In this document: positions 1 to 7,175 of the stretch, in pieces
Layout: the number at the start of each line of letters is the position of its first letter
Numbering within the stretch: the stretch's first letter is position 1
Made by a program: the position numbers and the translations under genes
Notes under the pieces: model-generated
What the model saw: only the letters and a program-made list of their open reading frames with translations
Database searches by the model: none
What the model was told of the DNA's origin: nothing
NCBI GenBank assembly: GCA_022360105.1
Contig: JAKSDL010000632.1
Span: forward strand, 1-26,549
Length of the DNA stretch: 26,549 nucleotides
Direction: 5' to 3'
From: Pseudomonadota bacterium
Lineage (GTDB): Bacteria > SAR324 > XYD2-FULL-50-16 > JAHJRI01

Positions 1-2
1 AA

Positions 3-362
3 GAGCAGCTTATCGCCTGGGATCTAAAAGGCTTTATCGGACATATCGGTGGGGATGACTTTGTGGCTATCTGTCGTAACCAGGATATAGAAGTGTTGTG
101 TCACAACATTATCAAAAACTTTGATCAGAATATTAAGGAATTTCACGACGATGTTTCTGTTCGAACAGGCTTTTACACCAGCATCAATCGCAAAGGCGAA
201 TCTCAAAAGTTTCCTCTGCTATCTCTTTCCATTGCCATTGTTAACAACAGTAACCGTCATTTCAGTTCATACGGCCAACTGGTTTCCATTGCTTCAGAAG
301 TCAAGAAAAAAGCCAAGAAAACCATTGGGTCGAGCTATTACATCGACCTGAGGTCACGGTAG
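3..362 (+). CDS. GGDEF-domain protein, C-terminal part (5' end outside window)
   Basis: The open frame enters from the left edge and ends at TAG 360-362, so only the last ~119 residues are visible. The visible part is the second half of a diguanylate cyclase-type domain. The active-site loop reads GHIGGDDF, with Asp where the canonical signature has Glu. The following helix-strand pattern (FVAICRN ... VSVRTGFY ... LSLSIAIV ... ASEVKKKAKK) matches the C-terminal half of GGDEF domains. From memory, GHIGGDDF is common in EAL-CBS-GGDEF hybrid proteins, so the missing N-terminus may carry EAL and CBS domains; that is inference. Whether it makes c-di-GMP cannot be told from this fragment. It is convergent with phoU. 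Internal Met codons near base 63 should not be taken as the start, because the GGDDF loop lies upstream of them. Confidence 0.85.
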   Translation, partial: EQLIAWDLKGFIGHIGGDDFVAICRNQDIEVLCHNIIKNFDQNIKEFHDDVSVRTGFYTSINRKGESQKFPLLSLSIAIVNNSNRHFSSYGQLVSIASEVKKKAKKTIGSSYYIDLRSR

Positions 363-364
363 AA

Positions 365-421
365 GGGCATTTTAGATTGATGATCTTAGATTTCAGATTT
401 GCTGTTAAGAGCTAAAATCCC
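365..421. terminator. Possible convergent terminator between GGDEF gene and phoU
   Basis: GGG plus ATTTTAG (365-375, with C368 bulged) is complementary to CTAAAATCCC (412-421). The arms enclose a 36-nt AT-rich loop between two converging genes. The long loop makes it a weak call. Confidence 0.25.
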
Positions 422-427
422 AAATGA

Positions 428-1093
428 CTAATCCCCGTGATACTCTTTTCCGGTTTTGATGTAATAAACGCCTTCCACTACATTGGTGATATGATCTCCC
501 ATTCTTTCTGAACAGCGAGCACCGAAAATCATTTGGGTACAGGCATTGATCGACTTTTTATCTTCTGTCATACAGGATCTGAGTTGATCCAACAGGGCAG
601 AATAGGTTTTGTCCAGTTTGTCATCCATATGCCAGACATGAACTGCCAATTCCTCGTCACTTTCGATATAGCTGGTCACTGCTCCTTCCAGCATTTCCAA
701 TGCAATTTCACACATCTGAATCAAGAGCTGCAATGGATGTTCAATTTCAACGCCTGCGATATCGATGATAACCTGGGAGATATTGGCTGCGTAATCAGCA
801 ATTCGCTCCAGATCGGTTGCTATGCGCAAACCGCCGATTACATTTCTCAAATCCCCGGCTACCGGTTGTCTCATGGCAAGCAGTTTTATCGATAACTGGT
901 CGACCTCATGTTGCAGCTTATTCACATTTTTATCTTCTTTTACGGTCTTTTTTGCCAGTTCTGTATCTTTATTGCTCAATGCCTCGATCGTATTGTTCAA
1001 TTGCGATTCACAGGCCCTGCCGAGCTCAATTACTTTGTTTTGCAAATTCTTTAAATCGTCATCGTATGCAGCAACAATATGTGTTTTATCCAT
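428..1093 (-). CDS. phoU: PhoU, phosphate signalling and transport regulator
   Basis: A 221-residue all-helical protein of normal PhoU length, with two repeats of a three-helix bundle. Each repeat carries the metal-binding type motif: DLERIADYAANI in the first half and CSERMGDHITNVVEG in the second. In known systems PhoU damps the PhoR/PhoB response when phosphate is plentiful and limits PstSCAB uptake; that role is transferred from the family. It is the last gene of the pst cluster, 29 bp after pstB, so co-transcription is likely. A purine-rich AGAGGAAGAGAG stretch precedes the ATG. No phoB or phoR lies in the window. Confidence 0.95.
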   Translation of the reverse strand: MDKTHIVAAYDDDLKNLQNKVIELGRACESQLNNTIEALSNKDTELAKKTVKEDKNVNKLQHEVDQLSIKLLAMRQPVAGDLRNVIGGLRIATDLERIADYAANISQVIIDIAGVEIEHPLQLLIQMCEIALEMLEGAVTSYIESDEELAVHVWHMDDKLDKTYSALLDQLRSCMTEDKKSINACTQMIFGARCSERMGDHITNVVEGVYYIKTGKEYHGD

Positions 1094-1122
1094 TACTTGC
1101 TCTCTTCCTCTGTATGCAAATA

Positions 1123-2001
1123 TTATCCGAATCGCCCAGTGATATAGTCTTCAGTCAGTTTATGCCTGGGTTGAGTAAAGATCTGCTCTGTTTTGCCAAC
1201 CTCTATCAAGTCACCAAGATGAAAATATGCCGTTCTTTGAGATACCCTTGAAGCTTGCTGCATAGAATGCGTAACAATTACGATAGTATATTGCGTCTTT
1301 AATTCGTTGATCAAGTCCTCGATAACAGCAGTCGCTATGGGGTCCAGTGCTGAACAAGGTTCGTCCATCAGGATTACTTCAGGATTAACCGCAATGGCTC
1401 TGGCAATACAAAGACGCTGCTGCTGCCCACCGGAAAGTCCTGTTCCGGGTTGATTTAACCAGTCCTTTACCTCTCCCCACAATCCGGCCTTAATCAGAGA
1501 TTTTTCAACAATTTCATCGGTTTCCGCTTTGTTGGTAACCAGACCGTGAATTCGAGGACCGTAAGCCACGTTGTCATATATCGATTTTGGAAACGGATTC
1601 GGCTTTTGGAAAACCATGCCCACTTGGGCTCTCAATAGTACCACATCCATTTTCTTGTCGTATATGTTCTGCCCATCTATGGTAATTTCACCTTCAATAC
1701 GACAGCCGTCAATAGTGTCGTTCATCCTATTCAGACAGCGGATAAAGGTGGACTTTCCGCATCCTGAAGGACCGATCAACGCGATTACTTCGTTGCGGCC
1801 GATATCCAGAGATACACCCTTTATTGCATGCTTGTCACCATAGTAAACGTCGACGTCCCGACATTTCATTCGCGGATTCGATACTTCAATCTCGCCAACC
1901 GTTTCGCGGTTTTCTGCAGATACCAACCCTTCCGAATGGACAACATTTTTGTTGGCAAGATTGGTTGATCGTTTTTCTTGATTTTCGAGTTCTACATCCA
2001 T
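1123..2001 (-). CDS. pstB: PstB, phosphate ABC transporter ATPase
   Basis: A 292-residue ABC ATPase with all the signature motifs. Walker A GPSGCGKS is at about 77-84 and the Q-loop FQKPNPFP at about 131-138. The signature LSGGQQQRL is at about 189-197, Walker B VILMDEP and D-loop SALDP follow, and the switch His is in VIVTHSM. The Q-loop and the phrase [15 protein letters not shown] are typical of PstB. It energises phosphate import through PstC/PstA at the inner membrane. The first ~44 residues (rich in N, E, S) precede the normal PstB start, and there is no clear Shine-Dalgarno before the ATG at 2001. The real start could be the Met at about residue 45, but no good ribosome site is seen there either. 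It is separated from pstS by a 361-bp hairpin-rich gap. Confidence 0.95.
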   Translation of the reverse strand: MDVELENQEKRSTNLANKNVVHSEGLVSAENRETVGEIEVSNPRMKCRDVDVYYGDKHAIKGVSLDIGRNEVIALIGPSGCGKSTFIRCLNRMNDTIDGCRIEGEITIDGQNIYDKKMDVVLLRAQVGMVFQKPNPFPKSIYDNVAYGPRIHGLVTNKAETDEIVEKSLIKAGLWGEVKDWLNQPGTGLSGGQQQRLCIARAIAVNPEVILMDEPCSALDPIATAVIEDLINELKTQYTIVIVTHSMQQASRVSQRTAYFHLGDLIEVGKTEQIFTQPRHKLTEDYITGRFG

Positions 2002-2020
2002 AATTTTAAGGAAGAATCTA

Positions 2021-2040
2021 TATTATCAATGGTGATAATA
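2021..2040. promoter_or_regulatory. Operator-like palindrome upstream of pstB
   Basis: TATTATCA (2021-2028) and TGATAATA (2033-2040) are perfect 8-bp inverted arms with a 4-bp spacer, about 20 bp before the pstB ATG. It could be a repressor site or a small 5'-UTR hairpin. On the minus strand it also contains TATTAT/GATAAT, which would serve as a -10. Confidence 0.4.
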
Positions 2041-2079
2041 GGTTTATGTCTTAGTATCTGGAATTTTTTAAAACAAACT

Positions 2080-2173
2080 GCCCATCCTACGCCCCATTAA
2101 ACAGGGTTGTAGGATGGGCTGGCGACAGATGCCCATATTAAGAGATTGAGCAGGTTTCGCCAACCCACCCTAC
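2080..2173. repeat. Dispersed GTAGGATGGGC-type inverted repeat, copy 1
   Basis: GCCCATCCTAC (2080-2090) is perfectly complementary to GTAGGATGGGC (2109-2119). The longer arm GTAGGATGGGCTGGCGA (2109-2125) also pairs, with two mismatches, with TCGCCAACCCACCCTAC (2157-2173). The middle arm can therefore fold with either side but not both. A related copy lies at 12641-12672, which marks this as a repeated intergenic element rather than gene-specific regulation. Confidence 0.7.
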
Positions 2174-2175
2174 AA

Positions 2176-2307
2176 GCTGATTGATCATTTGTTTCCGGGA
2201 ATCACACCTGGCCGATCCCGGAATACCGAATGGACTGACCAAGTTTGTCTATGGATATCATCCATGGACAAACTATGTCTTTCTATTCAGCAAAATGATC
2301 AATCGGC
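2176..2307. other. Multi-branched folded element between pstS and pstB
   Basis: An outer stem, GCTGATTGATCATTT (2176-2190) with AAATGATCAATCGGC (2293-2307), has 15 pairs including one T-G. It encloses two strong inner hairpins: TTCCGGGA/TCCCGGAA (2193-2200/2216-2223, 15-nt loop) and a 15-bp stem at 2242-2256/2260-2274 with a 3-nt loop and one T-G. The whole would fold as a three-way junction. Both non-Watson-Crick positions are G-U if the plus strand is transcribed but A-C if the minus strand is, which hints at a plus-strand RNA. The arms could also be terminal inverted repeats of a small non-autonomous element, but I see no target duplication. I do not recognise it as a known RNA family. Confidence 0.5.
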
Positions 2308-2310
2308 CTT

Positions 2311-2339
2311 CAGTGGATCTTCACATAACCGATCCACTG
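2311..2339. terminator. Hairpin immediately downstream of pstS
   Basis: CAGTGGATC (2311-2319) and GATCCACTG (2331-2339) form a perfect 9-bp stem with an 11-nt loop, 24 bp after the pstS stop. No T-run follows on the minus strand. On the plus strand the next bases are moderately T-rich (TATTTATCACTTT). It could be an mRNA-stabilising or attenuating hairpin that uncouples abundant pstS message from pstB-phoU. Confidence 0.45.
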
Positions 2340-2362
2340 TATTTATCACTTTAATTCTAGAA

Positions 2363-3418
2363 CTACAGACTTAAGCTTTTCAAGTTCTTTATGTCAGATT
2401 TGAAAGAAGCTCTTTCTGCATCAGGCATTGGAATCAAACCTTTTTCACTCAGATATCCATCTTCTCCCCAAGCTCTTTCGGCAGAGAACTCCTTAAGGTA
2501 TGTTCTCATTCCAGGAATAACGCCAATGTGAGCTTTCTTTACATAGAAGAAAAGTGATCTTGAAACAGGGTACTTGCCATCAGCAATAGCATCAAAAGTT
2601 GGCTGTACGCCGTCTATAAAAGAACCTTGAATCTTGTCGGTATTTTGATCCAAGAAACTGAAACCAAAAATTCCCAGAGCGCTGGGATTGGCGTCCAGCT
2701 TTTGAACGATCAGGTTATCATTCTCACCGGCTTCTACGTAATGACCATCTTCACGAACACCGTGGCAAACAGCCTTATACTTCTTCTTGTTGCTACTCTT
2801 CATGGACTTAATCCAGGAGAACTTCTTGCAGCCTGCTTCCATTGCCAACTCAGCAAAAGCATCACGTGTTCCTGATGTAGGAGGAGGACCTAAGATTTCA
2901 ATCTTCGTGTTAGGAAGTTTTGAGTTAATATCTTTCCAGGTTTTGTAAGGATTCTCAACCAGGGTCTGGCTTCCGTTAGGATTAGGAACCTGCTTGGCTG
3001 TAGCCAGGAAAAGCTCTTTTCTTGTCAGTTTCATTGGAGCTCTCTTGTTGGAATTGCCAATTACGATTCCGTCATAACCAACTTTAACTTCAACAATCCC
3101 TTTCACGCCGTTCTTCTGGCACTTGTCAAATTCTGACTTCTTAATTCTTCTTGAAGCATTAGTAATGTCAGGATGCTCAACACCAACACCAGCACAGAAA
3201 AGTTTTAATCCACCACCAGAACCGGTAGATTCGATTTTCGGAGTCTTATACCTGGTTGTTTTTCCGAATCTTTCAGCAACAACAGTTGCAAAAGGATATA
3301 CTGTGGAAGAGCCAACAATACTGATATAATCTCTTGCAGAAGCTGCGATTCCGGATTGGGATCCAAGCAGCGTTGCACCGGCAGCCAAAGCCAATGCGGC
3401 CATAAAAATCTTTCTCAT
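2363..3418 (-). CDS. pstS: PstS, periplasmic phosphate-binding protein
   Basis: A 351-residue secreted binding protein. The N-terminus MRKIFMAALALAAGATLLG is a classic signal peptide with a likely cut near IAASA. Mature-part motifs fit PstS: GSSTVYPF (about 36-43) and STGSGGG (about 64-70), the phosphate-cradling loops, and TSGTRDAF further on. It has two Cys pairs typical of the proteobacterial long PstS type. It captures inorganic phosphate and hands it to PstC/PstA. The start is set by TTAAGAGG six bases before the ATG. In this locus it is the third gene, after pstC and pstA, with a 223-bp upstream gap and a 361-bp downstream gap, so it may have its own promoter or differential mRNA processing. 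Confidence 0.96.
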   Translation of the reverse strand: MRKIFMAALALAAGATLLGSQSGIAASARDYISIVGSSTVYPFATVVAERFGKTTRYKTPKIESTGSGGGLKLFCAGVGVEHPDITNASRRIKKSEFDKCQKNGVKGIVEVKVGYDGIVIGNSNKRAPMKLTRKELFLATAKQVPNPNGSQTLVENPYKTWKDINSKLPNTKIEILGPPPTSGTRDAFAELAMEAGCKKFSWIKSMKSSNKKKYKAVCHGVREDGHYVEAGENDNLIVQKLDANPSALGIFGFSFLDQNTDKIQGSFIDGVQPTFDAIADGKYPVSRSLFFYVKKAHIGVIPGMRTYLKEFSAERAWGEDGYLSEKGLIPMPDAERASFKSDIKNLKSLSL

Positions 3419-3549
3419 TTTAAGCCTCTTAAAATGTTTAAGAATTATTATTGGTGATCACACGCCCACCATTGTAAAAAGAACTACCGCGCATTAATCA
3501 GCGTGGTTTCAAAAGTCGCTCCGAATCTATTGACAATTGCTTAAGACCG

Positions 3550-3599
3550 CCCGTGATTCAGATTGACGGGTTGTTACAATCACTGGGGATACAATCCCC
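3550..3599. other. Two small hairpins in the pstA-pstS gap
   Basis: GGGGAT/ATCCCC (3585-3590/3594-3599, 3-nt loop) and CCCGT/ACGGG (3550-3554/3566-3570) lie just after the pstA stop. Neither is followed by a T-run on the minus strand, so they look more like mRNA-processing or stability hairpins than terminators. Confidence 0.35.
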
Positions 3600-3641
3600 G
3601 AAATGAAAAGACAAAAACAAGATGCAAGCCTGACCTCTTGT

Positions 3642-4943
3642 TTACCAGCGACGTTCAAACTTGTTCCTGAGGTAAACAGCCGTAGCATTCATGAAGATTA
3701 AGAAGGCCAGCAGAATAATAATCGCCGCTGAAGTACGTTCAACAAAAGCTCGTTCGGGGCTGTCCGCCCAGAGAAATACCTGAACCGGAAGCACGGTTGA
3801 CGGATCACTGATACCACCCGGGATATCCACAATAAAAGCAACCATGCCAATCATGAGCAATGGAGCTGTTTCACCCAGTGCCCGAGCCATACCGATGATG
3901 GTTCCGGTTAACATTCCCGGCAAAGCCAGAGGAAACACATGATGAAAAACCATCTGCATCTTGGAAGCTCCAACTCCCAGTGCTGCATCTCGAATTGAGG
4001 GTGGTACCGATTTTAAAGACACCCGACTGGAAATAATAATCGTCGGCAAAGTCATGAGTGTTAGTACAAATCCCCCAACAATGGGTGCAGAGCGAGGCAT
4101 TCCAAAAAAGTTCAGGAATACTGCCAGACCGAGCAATCCGAATACAATGGATGGCACAGCAGCCAAATTGTTGATATTTACCTCGATAATATCGGTCACT
4201 CTGTTCTTGGGTGCATATTCCTCAAGATATATCGCGGCAGCCACTCCTATTGGGAAAGAAAGCAAGAGAGTGACAATCAGCGTATAAAATGAGCCAATCA
4301 CCGCTCCCAGAATACCTGCCTGTTCCGGTTCCCTGGAGTCGCCTGCAGTAAAAAACGTGGTATTAAAACGCTGGGCAATGATATCTTTGTCTTTGAGCTG
4401 ATCTATGAATTCGAACTGTATGGGTTTTAAACGCCCCATTTTACTTTTATCGGTCTTGTCCAGGTAACCTTTCATATACATATCGACATCATCACCCGCC
4501 GTAATCCAAATAGACTGGGTTGTACCGATAAGTGATTTGTCTGCCAGAACCATTTCCCTAAGTTCATAACCAGCACCTGAGCTAACCAAACCGTTCAGGA
4601 GTCGTCTGTCTTTTCTGCCTTTTACATCCGGGAACTCTTTGCGAAGGGACGCTTTGATAAACCTTTGATAGTCAGCCGTTTCCAAGGATTCCAAATCCAA
4701 TTCTTCCGGATCAAAATAGATGGGAAGTTCAATTTTTGACTGCCAAAAAGCAGTGTAACCCTGGCCAAAAATACTGATAAAAAGAATGGCCAGAAAGATT
4801 ATACTAATTACGATTGCCGCAATCCCCAGGGCTTTAAATCGTTTTTCGGAGGCATACCGTTTTTTCAGATTGCTCCGAACGGTATCCATGGTTGTGCTTC
4901 TGTTTTGTTCTGCTTGCACGGAAGCTGCTATTTCACTATTCAT
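3642..4943 (-). CDS. pstA: PstA, phosphate ABC transporter permease
   Basis: An inner-membrane permease of the Pst system. The N-terminal part (one membrane segment AIVISIIFLAILFISIFG, then a periplasmic stretch of ~150 residues) resembles the DUF3333 extension seen in many proteobacterial PstA proteins. The C-terminal half carries the transport domain with the EAA-loop type sequence RDAALGVGASKMQMVFHHV and about six membrane helices. I place the start at the ATG at 4943, preceded by AGAGAG. It overlaps the pstC stop by 8 bp, a normal translational-coupling arrangement, and gives 433 residues. An in-frame ATG at 4970 would give 442 residues and a 35-bp overlap, but has no visible Shine-Dalgarno. 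It works with PstC, PstB and PstS. Confidence 0.93.
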   Translation of the reverse strand: MNSEIAASVQAEQNRSTTMDTVRSNLKKRYASEKRFKALGIAAIVISIIFLAILFISIFGQGYTAFWQSKIELPIYFDPEELDLESLETADYQRFIKASLRKEFPDVKGRKDRRLLNGLVSSGAGYELREMVLADKSLIGTTQSIWITAGDDVDMYMKGYLDKTDKSKMGRLKPIQFEFIDQLKDKDIIAQRFNTTFFTAGDSREPEQAGILGAVIGSFYTLIVTLLLSFPIGVAAAIYLEEYAPKNRVTDIIEVNINNLAAVPSIVFGLLGLAVFLNFFGMPRSAPIVGGFVLTLMTLPTIIISSRVSLKSVPPSIRDAALGVGASKMQMVFHHVFPLALPGMLTGTIIGMARALGETAPLLMIGMVAFIVDIPGGISDPSTVLPVQVFLWADSPERAFVERTSAAIIILLAFLIFMNATAVYLRNKFERRW

Positions 4944-6324
4944 ATTGCTCTCTATATTTCCGAACGACATACAGGGCGATTACGTTCAAGAGTAAAGTCA
5001 CAAGGAAGAGAATTAATCCAAGGGCAAAGGCCGCCAGGGTTTTAGGGCTGTCAAATTCCTGGTCACCAATGAGAAGTGTAACGATCTGAACCGTCACTGT
5101 GGTTACTGCCTTAAACGGATTAACCGTGAGATTGGCCGAAAGACCTGCCGCCATTACCACGATCATGGTTTCACCAATGGCTCGGGAGATAGCCAGAAGA
5201 ACACCACCGACAATACCAGGCAATGCAGCAGGAATTACGACCTGCTTTATGGTCTCCGATTTTGTGGCACCCAACCCGTAGGCCCCATCTCTCAATGCTT
5301 GTGGGACAGCGTTGATGACGTCATCCGATATGGAAGATACAAACGGTATGATCATAATTCCCATGACCACACCTGCTGCCAATGCACTTTCCGAAGAGAT
5401 ATCCAATCCGATTAAAGACCCGGAATTTCGAATAAAAGGTGCGACGGTCAAGGCTGCGAAAAATCCGTAAACTACTGTTGGTATACCCGCCAGGATTTCC
5501 ATGAATGGTTTGACAGTGGTGCGGAGTTTTCTGGGAGCATATTCAGAAAGATAAATGGCCGACATTAGACCGATAGGCACTGCAACAGCCATAGCAATGG
5601 CCGAAACAAGCATTGTTCCCATGAAGACTGGAATGGCACCAAACGCCCCTGACGATCCCACCTGGTCTGCTCTAATTGCGATTTGAGGGCTCCATTCCAG
5701 TCCGAAGAGAAAGTCAAGTATAGGAATCGTCTTAAAAAACTGAATCGACTCATACAAGACTGACAGCACAATACCGATAGTCGTAAATATCGCGATGGTG
5801 GAGCATGCTATTAATATTACTTTGACGATGGATTCGACCTGATTTCGAGCTTTAAACGTGGGTTTGATGATTTGTCTGACAACGATAATCATCAATACAA
5901 TTGCTGCGCAGGAGATGACTGTAAGTGCAGCATGGCTGATGCCTACCAAACTGGTATATCTTTTCGCAGCTGCCTTCAAGGTAGGATCAATCTCTCCGGA
6001 AACAATGTTACCGTCAACCAGGTTTTTAATATCGTTGAGTACCAGACCAAAGCGATCCGCCGGAAGATTACGAATGGCTTCGGGAAGTGATGTGGACACT
6101 ACGTTGATAATGATTGCATCCTCAAACAACAGCCAGAAACTATAAATAATGATAGCAGGAATTCCACACCAAAGAGCTGTAATCACTCCGTAATAAACGG
6201 GCCTGGAGTGCAGTTGCTTGACATTTTCAGCGCTCCCGGCCACGGCATAAGCTCGTCGCTTGCCCACATAAAAGCCGAAAGTTGAAAGGGCAAGTAAGAA
6301 AAACAGTAACAGGGATGGTTGCAT
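4936..6324 (-). CDS. pstC: PstC, phosphate ABC transporter permease
   Basis: A 462-residue membrane protein. The N-terminal ~75 residues (LLLFFLLALSTFGFYVGKRRA and a second membrane segment) match the DUF3708-like extension found on long PstC proteins. A periplasmic stretch follows, and then the permease core with YLSEYAPRKLRTTVKPFMEILAGIPTVVYG and the cytoplasmic loop RDGAYGLGATKSETIKQVV. It forms the phosphate channel with PstA. It is the first gene of the cluster, and no strong Shine-Dalgarno is visible before the ATG at 6324. The 435-bp region upstream carries the Pho-type repeats and a DtxR-like palindrome, so this is where the cluster is probably controlled. Confidence 0.95.
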   Translation of the reverse strand: MQPSLLLFFLLALSTFGFYVGKRRAYAVAGSAENVKQLHSRPVYYGVITALWCGIPAIIIYSFWLLFEDAIIINVVSTSLPEAIRNLPADRFGLVLNDIKNLVDGNIVSGEIDPTLKAAAKRYTSLVGISHAALTVISCAAIVLMIIVVRQIIKPTFKARNQVESIVKVILIACSTIAIFTTIGIVLSVLYESIQFFKTIPILDFLFGLEWSPQIAIRADQVGSSGAFGAIPVFMGTMLVSAIAMAVAVPIGLMSAIYLSEYAPRKLRTTVKPFMEILAGIPTVVYGFFAALTVAPFIRNSGSLIGLDISSESALAAGVVMGIMIIPFVSSISDDVINAVPQALRDGAYGLGATKSETIKQVVIPAALPGIVGGVLLAISRAIGETMIVVMAAGLSANLTVNPFKAVTTVTVQIVTLLIGDQEFDSPKTLAAFALGLILFLVTLLLNVIALYVVRKYREQYE

Positions 6325-6391
6325 TGCGATATGTAGCTTGAGATGTAAGAGCGAAAGAAGTTTTGTATGTTTAATAAATAAACTCTATCTG

Positions 6392-6435
6392 CTTAAAAAA
6401 TGCGACTTGTTAATTGGCTGTTAAATAGATGTAAA
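6392..6435 (-). promoter_or_regulatory. Pho-box-like triple repeat and candidate -10 upstream of pstC
   Basis: Read on the minus strand, TTTACA (6430-6435), TTAACA (6419-6424) and TTAACA (6408-6413) recur every 11 bp in the direction of pst transcription. Ten bases later comes TTTAAG (6392-6397), a 4/6 match to a -10. PhoB and PhoP family regulators bind tandem direct repeats at 11-bp spacing placed about 10 bp before the -10, so both geometry and location fit. The hexamer resembles the PhoP TTAACA type. The TGTTAA complement is only a partial match to the E. coli TGTCA core. Confidence 0.55.
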
Positions 6436-6450
6436 ATTCTCTCGGTTCAA
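6422..6450 (-). promoter_or_regulatory. Alternative sigma70-like promoter for pstC
   Basis: TTGAAC (minus strand, 6445-6450) and TATTTA (6422-6427) are 17 bp apart. The -35 overlaps the arm of the palindrome at 6448-6466, so a repressor bound there would occlude it. Matches to consensus are moderate (4/6 and 3/6). Confidence 0.3.
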
Positions 6451-6466
6451 GGTAAGCCTTACCTTG
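6448..6466. promoter_or_regulatory. 19-bp palindrome resembling a DtxR/IdeR/MntR box
   Basis: CAAGGTAAGCCTTACCTTG has perfect 9-bp arms around a single central base. It shares the AGGTnAGSCTnACCT core and the 19-bp length of DtxR/IdeR operators (consensus TTAGGTTAGSCTAACCTAA, established knowledge). It lies 124-142 bp before the pstC start, next to the Pho-type repeats. Metal control of this promoter is inference. Confidence 0.5.
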
Positions 6467-6710
6467 CTAAACATTGAAAAATAGCGACCTCACAAATTGA
6501 TCGTTGATGTAATATGGGAAGAGTATTTTTTTACAACAATCAGCATCCATCTCTTGAGGAGCAGGTCATTTTGCAATGCAGCAAAAATTACTATTGACAA
6601 CAGCACCGACTATCGCTTTCCTGTTTTTTCCCATGGTTAATTGAAAACTTTTTTGCATAATCTCCCTTGGCATTTCACTTAATCGACTATAGGTTTTATC
6701 CATATGCTGT

Positions 6711-6716
6711 TATAAT
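6711..6716 (+). promoter_or_regulatory. Candidate -10 for the small STAS-like gene
   Basis: A perfect TATAAT lies 44 bp before the GTG start. No convincing -35 is found at 16-18 bp, so it would need an activator or be weak. I see nothing else definite in 6467-6710. Confidence 0.3.
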
Positions 6717-6759
6717 AAGACTGTTCTGCTAAATTAGAACGTTGGACTGTGGAGGTGAT

Positions 6760-7140
6760 GTGACCATTCGGATCGAAATCGATGAAGCAAAAGGAATTGC
6801 GTATATAAAAGTCTATGGCTGTCTTTATGAAAGTGATATTCGCCAAGCTTTTAAATCGGTAATATCCAGTAGCGATTACAAAAAAGGGATGTACAGGTTG
6901 TGGGACTTGTCTGAAGCAGACTTGTCGACGATCGATAACGCTTCTTTGGAAAGCCTGGCCAAAGTAAGTGCGGATTACTCTCCGGAGATGGACAGAACAA
7001 AAGTCGCAGTTGTAGCCCCACAGGATTTGGAGTTCGGTATGATGAGAGTTTACGAACGAATTTCAGAAAGAAAAGACTACCTGTTTTCTCCTTTCCGCAC
7101 CCTGGCAGAAGCGGAAAAATGGTTGATGACAAAAGAATAA
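6760..7140 (+). CDS. Small SpoIIAA/STAS-like protein of unknown role
   Basis: About 126 residues, soluble, with an alternating strand-helix pattern and no signal peptide. The layout (TIRIEIDEAKGIAYIKVYG ... YKKGMYRLWDLSEADLS ... RTKVAVVAPQDLEFGMMRVYE ... FRTLAEAEKWL) matches a widespread uncharacterised family with a SpoIIAA/STAS-like fold. In this family the WDLxxxD strand and the closing FxxxxEAxxWL helix are conserved. I choose the GTG at 6760 because GGAGGTGAT, fully complementary to the 16S tail, sits immediately before it with a short spacing. A TTG at 6742 would put that Shine-Dalgarno inside the gene. It is divergent from pstC across the control region and converges with the SPFH genes. 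No partner is evident. Confidence 0.75.
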   Translation: MTIRIEIDEAKGIAYIKVYGCLYESDIRQAFKSVISSSDYKKGMYRLWDLSEADLSTIDNASLESLAKVSADYSPEMDRTKVAVVAPQDLEFGMMRVYERISERKDYLFSPFRTLAEAEKWLMTKE

Positions 7141-7175
7141 CGATCCATAATTGGGGGCTTTTTGTTCCTGACTTG

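Noticed and set aside
533..1251. Plus-strand open frames across phoU and pstB
   Set aside because: They lie antisense to two clearly conserved genes and show no domain or signal of their own.
2193..2275. Resemblance of the folded element to 5S rRNA (CACACCTG and GATCCCGGAA-type words, three-way fold)
   Set aside because: The other invariant 5S segments are missing, so it is treated as an unknown element.
6594..6599. TTGACA on the plus strand as -35 for the STAS-like gene
   Set aside because: No -10 lies at 15-19 bp; the nearest TATAAT is over 100 bp away.
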